Positions 36,829 through 45,242 of a stretch of DNA of 64,000 bases are shown piece by piece (the first letter of the stretch is position 1; each line of letters opens with the position of its first letter). The notes beneath the pieces are model-generated. The model was not told where the DNA came from and ran no database searches. It was given only the letters and a program-made list of their open reading frames with translations. The stretch comes from Algorimicrobium echini. Lineage in GTDB: Bacteria > Bacteroidota > Bacteroidia > Flavobacteriales > Flavobacteriaceae. Location: the NCBI RefSeq assembly GCF_900115185.1, contig NZ_FOVN01000001.1:868001-932000 (forward strand). Direction: 5' to 3'. The position numbers were made by a program, and so were the translations under genes.

Positions 36829-37617
36829 ATGATAAAATTTTTTAGAAAAATTAGGCAAAACTTGCTGATGGAAAATAAAACTGGAAAGTATTTAAAATAT
36901 GCATTTGGAGAGATTATTCTTGTTGTTATTGGAATTTTAATTGCACTACAGATAAATAATTGGAATGAGCAAAGAAAAGACAGAACAAAAGAAAAGATTA
37001 TACTCAAACAACTTCAAGAGGATTATCAAGCAAATCTCAATCAACTAGAAGAAAAAATGGCAACAAGAGAAAAGATAATAATTTCAGCAGTTGCATTATT
37101 AGAAGCATTTGATTACCCACAGAGAGCGAATAGAGATAGTGTTATAAAAAAAATTGCAATTATCGGTAATGACCCAACATTTGACCCTATACAGAATGAT
37201 TTAAACAGCTCTGAAAATTTAAGATTGATTAGAAATGTAAAATTAAGTCGCTTACTATCCAATTGGTCATCAGATGTAGTTGCCGTAAAAGAGGTTGAAG
37301 ACGTCTGGTCTAAAATAGTTTATAATCAATTTGATTTAACTGCATTACAATTAGGTATTGGCAGGGATTTATCAAATAGTTTTATGAACGAACAAGACCA
37401 TCTTTGGTTATTGGATAAAGATGCTAATTCGCTTAAAATTAAAATTGGTAAATCAAAATTAGGAGCTACTCTAAATGAAATATTGACCAATAAAAATTTG
37501 GAAGGTGTTTTAGGGAATGCCATTACTGTAAACAAGTCAGCCAATTTACAATCAGAGGCATTACACAATAGAATTAGGGACATACTGGATATAATCGAAA
37601 TTGAATTAAATAAATAA
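36829..37617 (+). CDS. DUF6090 family membrane protein
   Basis: A 262-residue DUF6090 protein. The family hallmark is the N-terminus IKFFRKIRQNLLMENKTGKY, followed by one TM helix with GEIILVVIGILIALQINNWNE, then a long helical extracytoplasmic domain. I start at the ATG at 36829, where homologues begin, not at 36796, where 11 residues would precede the conserved block. DUF6090 genes occur in many copies in Flavobacteria, usually alone; function unknown. An attC-like palindrome directly follows its stop. Confidence 0.8.
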   Translation: MIKFFRKIRQNLLMENKTGKYLKYAFGEIILVVIGILIALQINNWNEQRKDRTKEKIILKQLQEDYQANLNQLEEKMATREKIIISAVALLEAFDYPQRANRDSVIKKIAIIGNDPTFDPIQNDLNSSENLRLIRNVKLSRLLSNWSSDVVAVKEVEDVWSKIVYNQFDLTALQLGIGRDLSNSFMNEQDHLWLLDKDANSLKIKIGKSKLGATLNEILTNKNLEGVLGNAITVNKSANLQSEALHNRIRDILDIIEIELNK

Positions 37618-37755
37618 CGAAAGCTCAACAATGGCTATAAGTAATTGCTTGTTCCCGTCTACTTCTGAAAATTCTAGCGGATTTTCAGTTTAGTGTGTAC
37701 TTGCAAAGTTAAGTGCTAATCCACGCAACTAATCTTATACAAAACCGTTACCACA
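37617..37755. repeat. attC-like imperfect palindrome (integron-cassette recombination site type)
   Basis: The element starts with GCTCAAC (fits the RYYYAAC core, near 37622) and ends with GTT at about 37748. In between, the outer arms AACAA-TGG-CTATAAG-TAATTGC and GCAACTAATCTTATAC-AAAACCGTT are imperfectly complementary with bulges. The centre holds a perfect hairpin CTGAAAAT...ATTTTCAG. This resembles an integron attC site directly behind the DUF6090 cassette-like gene. The right core (GTTACCA) departs from GTTRRRY. No integrase gene lies in the window. Confidence 0.5.
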
Positions 37756-37761
37756 TTTAAA

Positions 37762-38490
37762 ATGACAAAAAAGTTACTGATAATTATAATTTCAGGAATG
37801 CTCTTTCATTCTTGTCAGGATAGCAAAAAATCAAATTTGGTTTCTCAAGCAATAGAGGAAAAGAAATGGGATATTGGAAAATTAAACAATAGAGCTATTC
37901 AACATCTTGATAGTACTAAATGGGATCTAAATCTTTTTAATCAAGACATTGAAACCTATAATAAATATTCTGAAGTTTTTCAGAGTTTTCCTTTAAACAA
38001 ATCGCCTTTTCCAGTAGCTGAATATGATTATGCAGTTTCTAGTATTCCATTTTTTATTGAAATGGGCACTTCAGTTTTAAAAGGTGTTAGAATTGGAGAA
38101 TATGAAAGCCCTGAAAGCGAAAAAATAATCAATAAGTTAACCTTACTAGTTTTAACAAATGACAAGGATGCAGAAGAAACTACATTGGTGGATTCTCGAA
38201 ATTACCCTTATTTAACAGCACAAGGAATTTTTAAAGTAAAAAATAATGAATTGGATTGGGTATTTACCGTAAGTCCCGATGGGTTTTCTATTTTGCTTCT
38301 TAATATGAAACTTTTTGATTTAAGGTTTGGAGAAACCATCATTATTTATCCTCAAACAGACAAATCGTTTATTTACGAACAGATTCAAGATTCACCAAAT
38401 AATTATGAACATTTTGAAGATTTCAAGAAGTCAATAATGATTAATCCAAAAGTTAAGAAACAACTGATTTCTGAAATGAATATTAAATAA
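37762..38490 (+). CDS. Orphan lipoprotein of unknown function
   Basis: A 242-residue protein with a lipoprotein signal peptide and lipobox FHSC (Cys near residue 18), then a soluble domain that matches nothing I recognise. It lies directly after the attC-like element and before an unrelated phosphatidyltransferase gene, with no obvious partner. It may be part of an accessory cassette. Probably anchored in the periplasm or outer membrane. Confidence 0.6.
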   Translation: MTKKLLIIIISGMLFHSCQDSKKSNLVSQAIEEKKWDIGKLNNRAIQHLDSTKWDLNLFNQDIETYNKYSEVFQSFPLNKSPFPVAEYDYAVSSIPFFIEMGTSVLKGVRIGEYESPESEKIINKLTLLVLTNDKDAEETTLVDSRNYPYLTAQGIFKVKNNELDWVFTVSPDGFSILLLNMKLFDLRFGETIIIYPQTDKSFIYEQIQDSPNNYEHFEDFKKSIMINPKVKKQLISEMNIK

Positions 38491-38567
38491 AAACGTATTT
38501 ACTAGAGTGCTTCCGTAATTTCCTAACCTAATTTTAGATAGCAAATGCAACCTCTACATTTTAATGG

Positions 38568-38575
38568 TATCTTTG
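38568..38575 (+). promoter_or_regulatory. -7 box of the CDP-alcohol phosphatidyltransferase gene
   Basis: TATCTTTG, exact TAnnTTTG. Transcription would begin near 38582, which favours the ATG at 38623 over the in-frame TTG at 38584. Confidence 0.6.
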
Positions 38576-38622
38576 CATTTTGATTGGTATATTCCAAAAG
38601 TACAGTTTTTCTATGTTTACAC

Positions 38623-39387
38623 ATGTCCAAATTGCCAAAAGCGCATAAATTTCTAGATCTTTCAGATTATGGAAGACCACTAGCACGCGTTATAGCAAAC
38701 GCTTTAAAACACACTGCTTTCACACCCATTCATGTAACTATCGGTTTCATTATATCTGGCCTCATTGGTATTTTTTGTATTACACAAGGGTATTATATGT
38801 TAGCAGCTTTTTTTTTAATTTTTAAATCTATTTTAGATGCAGCAGATGGTGAATTGGCTCGTGTAAAACAAAAACCATCTTATACAGGTCGTTATTTAGA
38901 TTCGGTTGCCGATATTATTTTAAATGCTTTAATCTTTATAGCGATATGGTTGGTTAGTACCACCAATATTTGGATCTGCCTATTGGCTTTTTTAGGACTA
39001 CAATTGCAAGGCACGCTGTACAATTATTATTACGTTATTTTAAGAAATAAATTTGATGGCGACACCACGAGTCGCATTTTTGAAAACGAAATACCAACCG
39101 CGTTGTATGGTGAAAAACAAAAGCATGTAGATATTCTTTTTGGCTTGTATAAATTATTATACGGTGCTTTTGATAAAACAATTTATGCTCTCGATAGTCA
39201 AGCAGAAAAAGGTAAAACCATGCCTAATTTGTTAATGACCAGTATCTCAACTTTTGGTTTAGGGTTTCAATTATTAGTTATCTCAATCATGCTCGTATTA
39301 GGCTTAAAAGCGTTTATTCTGCCTTTCTTTCTAGGGTATACGGCTATGGTATTTGTTTTTATTGGTATTCGGAAGTATTTTTATTAA
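38623..39387 (+). CDS. CDP-alcohol phosphatidyltransferase family protein
   Basis: A 254-residue membrane protein. The CDP-alcohol motif D-G-x2-A-R-x8-G-x3-D-x3-D is intact as DAADGELARVKQ with GRYLDSVADIILNA. Several TM helices follow. Enzymes of this type condense CDP-diacylglycerol or another CDP-alcohol with an alcohol; the acceptor cannot be read here. I use the ATG at 38623 because the -7 box at 38568 would leave almost no leader for an earlier start. It is unlinked to other lipid genes. Confidence 0.88.
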   Translation: MSKLPKAHKFLDLSDYGRPLARVIANALKHTAFTPIHVTIGFIISGLIGIFCITQGYYMLAAFFLIFKSILDAADGELARVKQKPSYTGRYLDSVADIILNALIFIAIWLVSTTNIWICLLAFLGLQLQGTLYNYYYVILRNKFDGDTTSRIFENEIPTALYGEKQKHVDILFGLYKLLYGAFDKTIYALDSQAEKGKTMPNLLMTSISTFGLGFQLLVISIMLVLGLKAFILPFFLGYTAMVFVFIGIRKYFY

Positions 39388-39403
39388 GCATTTAACTAAT
39401 ACA

Positions 39404-39435
39404 AAATGGTAGAACATTTGTGTGTTCTACCATTT
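39404..39435. terminator. Bidirectional terminator between convergent genes
   Basis: A 13-bp perfect stem, AAATGGTAGAACA at 39404-39416 with TGTTCTACCATTT at 39423-39435, over a 6-nt loop. Convergent genes lie on both sides, so it can serve both. Confidence 0.8.
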
Positions 39436-39442
39436 AATTAAT

Positions 39443-39802
39443 CTAACATTTCCCAAACGTTTGACTGATAACAGTAACACCAGCAACGGTAACCGCTACT
39501 TTAATTCCAGTTGGAATTCCCCATGTTGTACAAATACTCAAACAAGCGTTTGCAGCAGTACCATTAGGGATACTAATTGGAATATGTAAACAGTGTTTTC
39601 CAAAACCAAAAGGCAGATTCAAACAAATTTTATTGTCTTCAACTTTAACAGAAATGCATTGTGCCTGGACTTGTAAATCGCCTCCACGACTCAAATCTGA
39701 ATCTGATTTTAAATTTGTTAAATCTAATCCTGCATGTGTTTGCCTGGCAGAATTTAAAGCATGTGAAATTGCTTGCTCGTCAAAGGAATAATAATTTTTC
39801 AT
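39443..39802 (-). CDS. Small six-cysteine protein of unknown function
   Basis: A 119-residue protein with six cysteines at residues 49, 60, 71, 87, 91 and 119, five in the second half and one as the final residue. The first 45 residues are polar and look like a leader or linker; the second half is hydrophobic with Gly/Pro (LPFGFGKHC, CLSICTTWGIPTG). There is no classical signal peptide. The layout is reminiscent of ribosomal peptide precursors or small exported Cys-rich proteins. I recognise no family, and no modification or export gene is adjacent, so this stays a hypothesis. Confidence 0.6.
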   Translation of the reverse strand: MKNYYSFDEQAISHALNSARQTHAGLDLTNLKSDSDLSRGGDLQVQAQCISVKVEDNKICLNLPFGFGKHCLHIPISIPNGTAANACLSICTTWGIPTGIKVAVTVAGVTVISQTFGKC

Positions 39803-40046
39803 AATACATGAATTAATAGTTTTTTCTACTCTATTAAATAGGTTTTTCGAATACCACCTTTATAGCTTGATGAATACTTTTACTTATATATTCAATCATT
39901 ACTACCTTACAAAGGTTTACATGTTTTGTGTTAAATTTAAGCGTGGTTTTTTCCATTGTCGTAAACGCGTGGTATTACGTAGGTTAAAAAGTCTCAAAAT
40001 TCTTTTTTTTTAGCTATATTATGCTTTAATTCATAATTACCAAATA

Positions 40047-40322
40047 ATGGCTCACGGCAGTTTATCACAATTTAAAGCAACATTAGAACGTAAAAAGGCT
40101 CGTGAAGATAAAAGGCGAAAAACTTTTGAAAGTGGTAATCAGTATTTTAAAGTTTTAGATGAGCAAACGGAATATAACTTTCCAGAATTATCAGAAGTTG
40201 AACTGGAAACCGTTAAACAAAATATTCGTGATAGACTTCAAACTCAAAAGAAAAAGGAACAATTTATAGTTATTAGTATTGTTGTATTTCTGGTTTTGAT
40301 AATTGTTTATTTAGCAGTGTAA
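40047..40322 (+). CDS. Small protein with C-terminal membrane anchor
   Basis: A 91-residue protein: a very basic N-terminal half (LERKKAREDKRRKTFESG), an acidic middle and one C-terminal TM helix (FIVISIVVFLVLIIVYLAV) with no tail. The pattern suggests an inner-membrane protein with a cytoplasmic N-terminus. No family recognised. It is flanked by 243 bp upstream and 204 bp downstream without other genes. Confidence 0.6.
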   Translation: MAHGSLSQFKATLERKKAREDKRRKTFESGNQYFKVLDEQTEYNFPELSEVELETVKQNIRDRLQTQKKKEQFIVISIVVFLVLIIVYLAV

Positions 40323-40526
40323 GATATTGCTTCAGATAATTAAGAACTGTAGTCTTATTTATTTTAAATCGTTGATGATTTCGATAGTTATTGTTCTAAA
40401 AATTGATCATTAATTAGTTTATGTATTTTAAAATTTGTCAAATTTGCAACAGTATTTATCAAATTATAAATGCTTATTTTAGCAGATAAATCAGTATGTT
40501 ATAACGAGATTTATCTATAAATTCAA

Positions 40527-41609
40527 ATGGGTCATATTAGAACTTTTCTTGCTATAATTGTAATTATATCACACACCCAAGCTTTTTTCGGTTTTAATTT
40601 TTTAGGAGGGCAGATAGCTGTTCAAACATTTTACATTATTTCGGGCTTTTATATGGCTCTTATATTAAATGAAAAATATATTGGAGTAAATAATTCCTAT
40701 AAACTATTTATTACCAATAGGTTAATGCGTCTTTATCCTGTTTATTGGGTTGTTCTGGTTGTTATTGTTTTCAGTTCACTTTTGTTTGGTATAGCAACAG
40801 ATGGAGCTAGCTATGGCCCTTTAAATGTTTTTATAGATAATTATGATACACTCCATTTTTCAAGCTTGATTATTGTTGGGTTTACAAATATTTTTATCTT
40901 CTTTCAAGATGCACTTCTCTTTTTTGAAGTTAATTTGAGTACAGGGATATTTTTCTTTCAGCCAAATTTTAATTTGCAGGCATTAAATGGATTTGATTTT
41001 GCATTAATACCACAGGCATGGACAGTAGCTTTAGAATTAATGTTTTATCTTTTATCCCCTTTTATTGTAAGACGAAAAGCAAAAATTATTTTTGGATTTT
41101 TCTTGGTTCTTCTTTTACTAAAATATTTTATGCAAACACATTTAGGCTTGAACCATATACCTTGGCTATTTAGGTTTTTCCCTACAGAACTTCCACTTTT
41201 TTTGTTGGGGGTTTTTGCTTATAAAATTTATAAATCCAATAAAATTAACTTCAAAAATGTAAAGGTAAATAGGCTAGTTATTTTTGTCTTGTTGGTGGTA
41301 ATGGTACTTTATGATAAAATCACTTTCGATTATAAGAATCAAATTTTCTTTGTCTTATTTTTTGCCTCTATTCCTTTTATATTCGAACTAACAAAAAATT
41401 CGAAATTAGATCGTTATATTGGTGAGTTAAGCTACCCACTCTATATCACGCATATATTTGTTATAGTAATTGTTAAAAACTTAAATGTTGTTATGGTTAA
41501 TAGGGGAATCATGGTCATTATTATTTCGATTATATTCTCTATTTTTTTAAAGCATTTCATTAGTGATAAGGTTGACAATTACAGGCAAAATAGGCTTGAA
41601 AAACAATAA
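40527..41609 (+). CDS. Acyltransferase 3 family membrane protein (OafA-like)
   Basis: A 360-residue protein with about ten TM helices and the acyltransferase 3 signature at its N-terminus (GHIRTFLAIIVIISHT with the conserved His, then QTFYIISGFYMALIL). Family members O-acetylate or O-acylate surface polysaccharides and other envelope molecules. There is no glycan gene around it, so the acceptor is unknown. It ends in a basic tail. Confidence 0.85.
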   Translation: MGHIRTFLAIIVIISHTQAFFGFNFLGGQIAVQTFYIISGFYMALILNEKYIGVNNSYKLFITNRLMRLYPVYWVVLVVIVFSSLLFGIATDGASYGPLNVFIDNYDTLHFSSLIIVGFTNIFIFFQDALLFFEVNLSTGIFFFQPNFNLQALNGFDFALIPQAWTVALELMFYLLSPFIVRRKAKIIFGFFLVLLLLKYFMQTHLGLNHIPWLFRFFPTELPLFLLGVFAYKIYKSNKINFKNVKVNRLVIFVLLVVMVLYDKITFDYKNQIFFVLFFASIPFIFELTKNSKLDRYIGELSYPLYITHIFVIVIVKNLNVVMVNRGIMVIIISIIFSIFLKHFISDKVDNYRQNRLEKQ

Positions 41610-41610
41610 A

Positions 41611-41647
41611 TAGCATCAATAATTAATGCTATCTAGTCGTTTTTTAC
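41611..41647 (+). terminator. Terminator after the acyltransferase gene
   Basis: TAGCAT (41611-41616) pairs with ATGCTA (41626-41631), then CTAGTCG and a T6 tract. The stem is modest. Confidence 0.5.
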
Positions 41648-41688
41648 AAAATTTTATTTTTGCAAAGTGGAATCTTTTTTCCTTGTTT

Positions 41689-42312
41689 CTAAAGGTTTCG
41701 CAAATGTGTTTTAAAGGGCTTGCTGTTGAGTTTTTGCTGCGCTTTATTTACTACTTTTTTAAACTTACTTTTTTTTAAAAACTCTAACAGTATGTTTTTC
41801 GTAATATCTGGATGATCCAGAATTATGTCTTGAATCTCTCGATTTCCATCTGCTAACACTTGAGAAACAAGTAGCTCCGTTAAACCTAAACTATATAATT
41901 CTAACCTATAATTTTCCGATTTGGTGTTTATTACACCTGGTTTATCTAAAATCCGTAAGTCCTTAAAAGGAGGTAGCTCCATCATACAAGACTCTAATTT
42001 ATCTACAATTGTTTTTCTAGATTTTGTTGAGAAGGATAAATATGGCTGCTCCCAGATTGGATGCACCTCAAGTTCATTTGATTTTGGATTAAATAGTTCT
42101 AAATAGTTTAGTACTTCTAATTTATACGCACCTTCTAGGTTTAATTCTGGTCGCCAGGAGAGATCTATAAATTTTAATAGACCACGGTTGTGTAGATGTA
42201 ATAAACTAGAACCATCAAAATAGGCTTCGTTACCTACTAACGGATCTATTTCGTAAAATTGATTATAGGTAACCTGCCAACCTGCAGATATTCTTAATGG
42301 TTGTAATTTCAT
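41689..42312 (-). CDS. Conserved hypothetical protein downstream of gpsA
   Basis: A 207-residue soluble protein with no signal peptide or TM that I cannot assign. The C-terminal third (LADGNREIQDIILDHPDITKNILLEFLKKSKFKK) is helical with a repeat-like look, similar to leucine-rich variant repeats. It lies 26 bp behind gpsA on the same strand and is probably co-transcribed with it. Cytoplasmic by prediction. Confidence 0.65.
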   Translation of the reverse strand: MKLQPLRISAGWQVTYNQFYEIDPLVGNEAYFDGSSLLHLHNRGLLKFIDLSWRPELNLEGAYKLEVLNYLELFNPKSNELEVHPIWEQPYLSFSTKSRKTIVDKLESCMMELPPFKDLRILDKPGVINTKSENYRLELYSLGLTELLVSQVLADGNREIQDIILDHPDITKNILLEFLKKSKFKKVVNKAQQKLNSKPFKTHLRNL

Positions 42313-42338
42313 GGATAAGTGATTCTGATTTTTTTAGG

Positions 42339-43340
42339 TTAATCCAACTTATCCGTTAATTTTTTAAAAACCGCTTTGGGTTCTTTTCCTTCGTATAAAA
42401 CAGCATAAACGGCATCTATAATTGGTGTTTTAGTTTTGCGTTTATTTTTTTCGTTAAGTAAATGTGCACTTTTGGTAGCGTAATAACCTTCGGCAACCAT
42501 ATTCATTTCCATTTGTGCCGATTTTACTGTGTAACCTTTCCCAATCATATTCCCAAACATTCTATTTCTAGAAAACACCGAATAACCCGTTACCAATAAA
42601 TCACCTAAATAAGCCGAGTTATTAATGTTTCGCTTCATTTTATGCATTTTCTTTATAAAACGCTTCATTTCACGAATAGCATTACTCATTAACACACTCT
42701 GAAAATTATCGCCGTAACCTAAACCATGCGCAATTCCTGCCGCAATAGCATAAATATTTTTCAACATAACGGCATATTCCGTACCAATAACATCGTCGCT
42801 AATTTTCGTTTTTATATAATCGCTTGCTAAATCTTTGGCAATTAACTTGGCTTTACTGGCATCTGCACACGAAATGGTTAAGTAAGATAAACGTTCTAAA
42901 GCCACTTCTTCAGCATGGCAAGGGCCAGCAATAACGGCAATGTTCTCAAAAGGAATTTTATAGATATCATGAAAATGTTCACCAACTAGTAAACCAGATT
43001 CAGGAATAATACCTTTTACAGCCGAAACAATGGTTTTATTCGTTACGTTGGCTGTTAGTTTTTCTAGTTCACCAAACATAAAGGCAGAAGGAATAGCAAA
43101 GATTAAAACATCGGCATAATTAGCCATGTCATTAATGTCATTACTTAATTTTAACTGGTCTATTTTAAACTCTACAGAACTCAAATAACTAGGATTATGG
43201 TGTTCCTTAAGCAAATGCTCCTTGGTATAAATACTGCGCATATACCAACCTACTTCGTCTAAATTTTCAGAAAGCATTTTTACAATAGCAGTTGCCCAAC
43301 TTCCCGATCCAAAAACAGCGTATTTTAAAGGTTTACTCAT
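42339..43340 (-). CDS. gpsA: NAD(P)H-dependent glycerol-3-phosphate dehydrogenase
   Basis: A 333-residue GpsA. The dinucleotide motif GSGSWATAIVKML starts near residue 11, the conserved VIAGPCHAEEVALERLSYLTI is present, and the catalytic-Lys region reads VMLKNIYAIAAGIAHGLGYGDN. It reduces dihydroxyacetone phosphate to sn-glycerol-3-phosphate for phospholipid synthesis. Length is normal. A minus-strand -7 box (TATTTTTG) lies 24 bp upstream. Confidence 0.95.
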   Translation of the reverse strand: MSKPLKYAVFGSGSWATAIVKMLSENLDEVGWYMRSIYTKEHLLKEHHNPSYLSSVEFKIDQLKLSNDINDMANYADVLIFAIPSAFMFGELEKLTANVTNKTIVSAVKGIIPESGLLVGEHFHDIYKIPFENIAVIAGPCHAEEVALERLSYLTISCADASKAKLIAKDLASDYIKTKISDDVIGTEYAVMLKNIYAIAAGIAHGLGYGDNFQSVLMSNAIREMKRFIKKMHKMKRNINNSAYLGDLLVTGYSVFSRNRMFGNMIGKGYTVKSAQMEMNMVAEGYYATKSAHLLNEKNKRKTKTPIIDAVYAVLYEGKEPKAVFKKLTDKLD

Positions 43341-43363
43341 AATTTGTATGGTATTTAGAAGTT

Positions 43364-43371
43364 CAAAAATA
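43364..43371 (-). promoter_or_regulatory. -7 box of gpsA
   Basis: Minus-strand TATTTTTG, exact TAnnTTTG. Confidence 0.55.
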
Positions 43372-43420
43372 CATAAAATATTACGCTTTATCGATATGTA
43401 AAGTCTCTGGTTTTTTCATT

Positions 43421-43437
43421 TTGGCACGTGTTTTGAA
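43421..43437 (+). promoter_or_regulatory. Sigma-54-like promoter before a lipoprotein gene
   Basis: TTGGCACG at 43421-43428, four bases, then TTGAA at 43433-43437. Compared with TTGGCACG-N4-TTGCA only one base differs, in the -12 element. Transcription would start near 43449, about 115 bp ahead of the ATG at 43563. Confidence 0.6.
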
Positions 43438-43562
43438 AACCTTGTAATAATAACTTTAAAATAATGGCCTGATTAAAGGAGCATGCTAAAAGTTTTTTGT
43501 CACTCAAATGAATGATTAATAGCGAACAGCATGTGTCTATTTATTAATTAAAAAAAGAACAC

Positions 43563-44510
43563 ATGAAAACAATAAAACTACTCTTCGCATTTGCAGTATC
43601 TGCAACACTTTTTACGGCCTGTTATACCGATGAAATTATTGTGGATAATTATACTCCAAGCCCAGCGCCTTCTATTTCTTTAAATCAATTATTAAATAGA
43701 TATGAGCTCTGGTATGTAGATATTAATGAAACTACTGGTTATAACGAAACACCATTTTTACAAATTGCTTTTACCATATCATTCAGAAATGGCAATTTAT
43801 TTGCTAATAATAATTTGGTTGGATTTGGTGATCAAGGTAATGGTTTTGGTATTCAAACAGGAACCTATGATGCTTACAATAATATTTTAGATGTTTATCA
43901 TGTTATTGATGGTTATCAAACCTTTGATGTGTACCAAATAGATAGTAATACCATTGAATTGTATAACCCAAATAACGATACATCCTACTTTTTGGATGGT
44001 TACCAACGTAGCAATTTTGATTATGATTATGTGTTTTATGATAATATTCATTATTTCCTTCAGGAATATGAAGCATGGGAGAAAACATATACCAGTCCAA
44101 CAGGTGCGCCAAACGAGTTTGATTATGAAAACTATTTACAGTTTTTAGCTGGTGGAAATGATTCTGAATTTAGAAGCTCACAGGATGTAAATGTGTACAA
44201 TCCAGATAACATTTATTGGGACTACACTGGACTTTACAATGTTAGAAATATACAAGGAAACCGTTATTTAAAAACCGTAACATTGGATTATGATTATTTT
44301 TCTGATGAGTTTTTTGAACTCCGCGTTTTAAATGATGCAACCATAGAATTTTATCAGCCAACATCTGGAACGGTTTATGAATTTACAGGACGTGGTTACA
44401 TCCAGTTTTTGAAGAATGCAGAAGGCAAACAAACAGAGCAACGTAAAAAACGAAAGTTTAAAGCTGAAAAACAAGATAATCCTCGCGAACCTACACGAGA
44501 AAACGCCTAG
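43563..44510 (+). CDS. Aromatic/acidic lipoprotein of unknown function
   Basis: A 315-residue lipoprotein (lipobox FTACYT, Cys near residue 20) rich in Tyr, Asp and Asn, with two similar beta-rich halves: LLNRYELWYVDINETTGYNETPFLQIAFT and FLQEYEAWEKTYTSPTGAPNEFDYENYLQF. The C-terminus is strongly basic (QRKKRKFKAEKQ). Similar Flavobacteria proteins have been called nicotinic acid mononucleotide adenylyltransferase, which nothing here supports. Probably a surface or periplasmic structural lipoprotein under sigma-54-type control. Confidence 0.7.
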   Translation: MKTIKLLFAFAVSATLFTACYTDEIIVDNYTPSPAPSISLNQLLNRYELWYVDINETTGYNETPFLQIAFTISFRNGNLFANNNLVGFGDQGNGFGIQTGTYDAYNNILDVYHVIDGYQTFDVYQIDSNTIELYNPNNDTSYFLDGYQRSNFDYDYVFYDNIHYFLQEYEAWEKTYTSPTGAPNEFDYENYLQFLAGGNDSEFRSSQDVNVYNPDNIYWDYTGLYNVRNIQGNRYLKTVTLDYDYFSDEFFELRVLNDATIEFYQPTSGTVYEFTGRGYIQFLKNAEGKQTEQRKKRKFKAEKQDNPREPTRENA

Positions 44511-44538
44511 AAAATTTAATTAGTCTATAATTTTGAGG

Positions 44539-44576
44539 GAACTGCCTGATGAGAAATCATTTGGTGGTTCTTTTTT
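44539..44576 (+). terminator. Terminator after the lipoprotein gene
   Basis: GAACTGCC (44539-44546) pairs with GGTGGTTC (44563-44570) with two G-U wobbles. An inner TGAT/ATCA pairing extends the stem, and a T6 tract follows. Confidence 0.7.
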
Positions 44577-44613
44577 GTATTAAAAAATTCAAAATAAGTA
44601 GGCATAGCAGTAA

Positions 44614-44621
44614 TAATTTTG
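44614..44621 (+). promoter_or_regulatory. -7 box of the BON-LysM gene
   Basis: TAATTTTG, exact TAnnTTTG, 53 bp before the ATG at 44675. Confidence 0.45.
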
Positions 44622-44674
44622 TAATTTATGATTTCAAGAAATCGACTATTAACATTAAAAACAAGTAAACAATT

Positions 44675-45178
44675 ATGGGATTATTTTCATTTATTAAAAA
44701 TGCAGGTGCAAAAGTATTTGGTATCGGGAAAACCGAAGCAGAAGAAGCAGCCGAAGCAAAAGCCGATGCAGCAGCAGCCAAGCTAAAACGTGAGTCCGCA
44801 GCAGCAAGCCGAATGGAAGAAACGGTTTCCGATTTAAAACTGGAAGCTAAAAACTTACAAATAAAAATTGATGGTGATACCGCAACCATAACGGGAATGG
44901 CTTACGATCAAGCAACCCGTGAAAAAATTATATTAGTAGTAGGAAACTCCAACGGGATTGCTGTAGTTGACGACCAAATGACAGTTGAACATACTGAACC
45001 AGAAGCCCAATTTCATACCGTAGTTAGTGGTGATACATTAGGGAAAATAGCAAAGAAATTCTATGGGAATGCTATGAAATATCCAGTTATTTTTGAAGCC
45101 AACAAACCCATGTTAACTGACCCTGATAAAATTTATCCAGGTCAAGTATTGCGTATTCCTGCAGTGGATAAAGCATAA
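44675..45178 (+). CDS. BON and LysM domain protein (Kbp/YgaU type)
   Basis: A 167-residue protein. An Ala-rich acidic N-terminus is followed by a BON domain (about residues 55-105: LKLEAKNLQIKIDGDTATITGMAYDQ...) and a LysM domain at the C-terminus (HTVVSGDTLGKIAKKFYGNAMKYPVIFEANK, then IYPGQVLRIPA). The order matches the E. coli potassium-binding protein Kbp (YgaU), a cytoplasmic protein that senses K+. No signal peptide. An intrinsic terminator follows. Confidence 0.9.
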   Translation: MGLFSFIKNAGAKVFGIGKTEAEEAAEAKADAAAAKLKRESAAASRMEETVSDLKLEAKNLQIKIDGDTATITGMAYDQATREKIILVVGNSNGIAVVDDQMTVEHTEPEAQFHTVVSGDTLGKIAKKFYGNAMKYPVIFEANKPMLTDPDKIYPGQVLRIPAVDKA

Positions 45179-45196
45179 AAAATATAGATGCAAAAT

Positions 45197-45226
45197 AAAA
45201 AAGCCAACTACCAGTTGGTTTTTTTT
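45197..45226. terminator. Terminator between the BON-LysM and CPBP genes
   Basis: CCAACT (45204-45209) and AGTTGG (45213-45218) with an A tract before and a T8 tract after. Usable in both orientations between convergent genes. Confidence 0.8.
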
Positions 45227-45242
45227 GTAAAAATAATGGTAT

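Noticed and set aside
38584-38622. TTG start for the CDP-alcohol phosphatidyltransferase
   Set aside because: The -7 box at 38568 would leave almost no leader; homologue-like sequence begins at the ATG at 38623.
39803-40046. Regulatory region between the six-cysteine protein and the small anchored protein
   Set aside because: No exact -7 box or clear repeat on either strand.
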